A DNA stretch of 64,000 bases, taken from Nilaparvata lugens (lineage: Eukaryota > Arthropoda > Insecta > Hemiptera > Delphacidae). Position numbers and translations under genes: made by a program. The notes under the pieces were generated by a model, which ran no database searches, was not told where the DNA came from, and worked only from the letters and a program-made list of their open reading frames with translations. The stretch spans positions 52,112,149 to 52,176,148 of the forward strand of contig NC_052511.1 of the NCBI RefSeq assembly GCF_014356525.2, read 5' to 3'. Position 1 is the stretch's first letter. The number at the start of each line of letters is the position of its first letter. Below, one piece after another: positions 62,906-64,000 of this stretch.

Positions 62906-63440
62906 CAAGTTATTGAACGTGGAAGTAGACTATAAGTTGCCTTGTCATCCCCATTTTCTTTAAAAATGATCTCAACATCACTTCTAACTTGCAAACGAGG
63001 ATATTAACACAAGAACGGACGTCTCAAAACAAAATGTCGGTTTTCAAAGTCAGTGAAAAGGAATGGAGACTTGTTGAAACGGTGCGTAATGTCCCTTGCT
63101 TTTTCACTTTCACTTGAAAGACAACCAACTTGAGGGTGACACTTGGCCGAGAAAGAAAAAGTGAAGAAAGTGGCAGAAAAGTGCACAAAGAATACAAAAA
63201 CATAACAGTGGTTGAACAAAAACAAGCGAATTTGCACGGTCTGTTGGTCAATGCTGGTGATGGAGACTAGTTGACTTGTCGCTGATGTAATTATCACCAA
63301 CATCATCATGATCATCGTCATCATTATCATCAACATCATCATCACCCCAACCACCCTCTTCCACGTCATAATCATCAAGAACCTCCTTGAAAACCTTCAA
63401 CACTACTTTTTCATCCTTTTGATTCTTATTTTTCACCCTT
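62906..63440. other. Spacer with (ATC)n microsatellite
   Basis: CATCATCATGATCATCGTCA-type repeats at 63300-63350. Frames of 75-124 codons overlap in different registers; the Asp-rich one is the ATC repeat read in reverse. No gene. Confidence 0.5.
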
Positions 63441-63799
63441 TCTTGAATAATGTTCTTCTTCTTCTTCTCCTTCTTCTTTTTTCTTTTTATTATGATTTTC
63501 TCCCTCTTGTTCTTCTTCTTCCTATAATTCCTCTTCTTCTTCTTCTCACTGTCAGCAAGTTTTTTCGGCACTCATTATTTTTTCACCCTTTCTCGAGAGA
63601 TATCAACCGCAAAACTGTGTCCTTCAAGAGTAAAGTAGAATATTCATTTCCAGCTACTTTCGATTTTGTTTCACGTCACTCTGCAACTTATCACTTGTTT
63701 TGTGCACTGTGTTGTCTTCTTCTTCTTCTTCTTCTTCTTCTTCTTCTTCTTCTTCTTCTTCTTCCAACTCTTCTTACTCTTCTTCTTCTTTCTCTTCTT

Positions 63800-63830
<31 letters not shown>

Positions 63831-63840
63831 TATTGTTTAC
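63441..63840. repeat. (TTC)n polypyrimidine tracts
   Basis: TTC tracts at 63450-63545 and 63717-63830 with a non-repetitive gap between (63550-63715). The second is nearly pure TTC. The 181- and 76-codon + strand frames and the Lys-rich minus-strand frame are by-products. Confidence 0.9.
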
Positions 63841-64000
63841 ACGTAAAGATTAACCCACATTTTACTCAATTTTTTTATGAAGACTTGCTTCAGTAAATCA
63901 TATCTGAAATGCGAATATCCCATTAAAACTTTTCAAAAACAGGGGTACTATAATGCTATTTTATAAATAAAAATAAGTAGCCCTGAGTACAAAGATCCTA
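63841..64000. other. AT-rich window edge
   Basis: No supported feature in the last 160 bases. Confidence 0.45.

Noticed and set aside
63248..63571. Lys-rich then Asp-rich 107-codon minus-strand frame
   Set aside because: Lys part is (TTC)n and Asp part (ATC)n read in reverse.

Overview
Eukaryotic, AT-rich and repeat-dense DNA, most likely from an insect genome. The mix of TA-target inverted-repeat elements, a Helitron, a mariner relic, non-LTR retrotransposon 3' ends and long (TTC)n/(GA)n tracts fits a hemipteran. From memory of its repeat types I would guess a delphacid planthopper, but nothing in the window proves the species. No intact protein-coding gene, tRNA, rRNA or CRISPR array is visible. 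Almost all long open frames are Ser/Leu/Phe- or Lys/Glu/Arg-rich readings of polypyrimidine or polypurine microsatellites. The window is best read as intergenic or large-intron DNA built of nested transposable elements and tandem arrays.

The only protein homology I can defend is to three decayed transposon fragments: a non-LTR reverse transcriptase C-terminus at 28050-28268 (+), another at 40524-40697 (+), and the C-terminal part of a mariner transposase at 55034-55345 (-).

Layout. 0-5 kb: an inverted-repeat element, a GAA tract, a 180-bp tandem duplication, the first copy of a ~715-bp repeat (LR1), an SR1 retroelement and CT tracts. 5-7 kb: M2 and M1 inverted-repeat elements and a Helitron inserted into an SR2 retroelement. 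8-16 kb: foldback elements, CT arrays, and a tandem array with a 251-bp period interrupted by SR1 copies. 19-21 kb: an AT-rich tandem array split by a ~780-bp element. 22-31 kb: purine and pyrimidine tracts, a GC-rich island, a near-perfect hairpin, M2 nested in another palindrome, and a CT array whose units shorten along its length. 32-37 kb: tandem pairs, a second Helitron, a decayed ~140-bp tandem array. 38-47 kb: M2, SR1, a tandem duplication with a LINE insertion in one copy, a CAGGTA minisatellite, and the second LR1. 47-54 kb: long polypurine then polypyrimidine blocks. 54-64 kb: mariner relic, foldback and inverted repeats, a promoter-like segment at 60.6 kb, and a final TTC tract.

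Family names used here are my own labels. SR1 is a (TCAA)n-tailed short retroelement (8 copies). SR2 is a short retroelement ending in AATAAA-rich sequence (7 copies). M1 has termini GGTGCGTACAG. M2 has termini TAGTGAGGTCC and duplicates TA. M3 has termini near GGTTGCACAA. LR1 is a ~715-bp repeat of unknown class. Several insertions can be dated relative to each other because a second copy in the same window supplies the uninterrupted target site. Identity statements are by-eye comparisons, not alignments.
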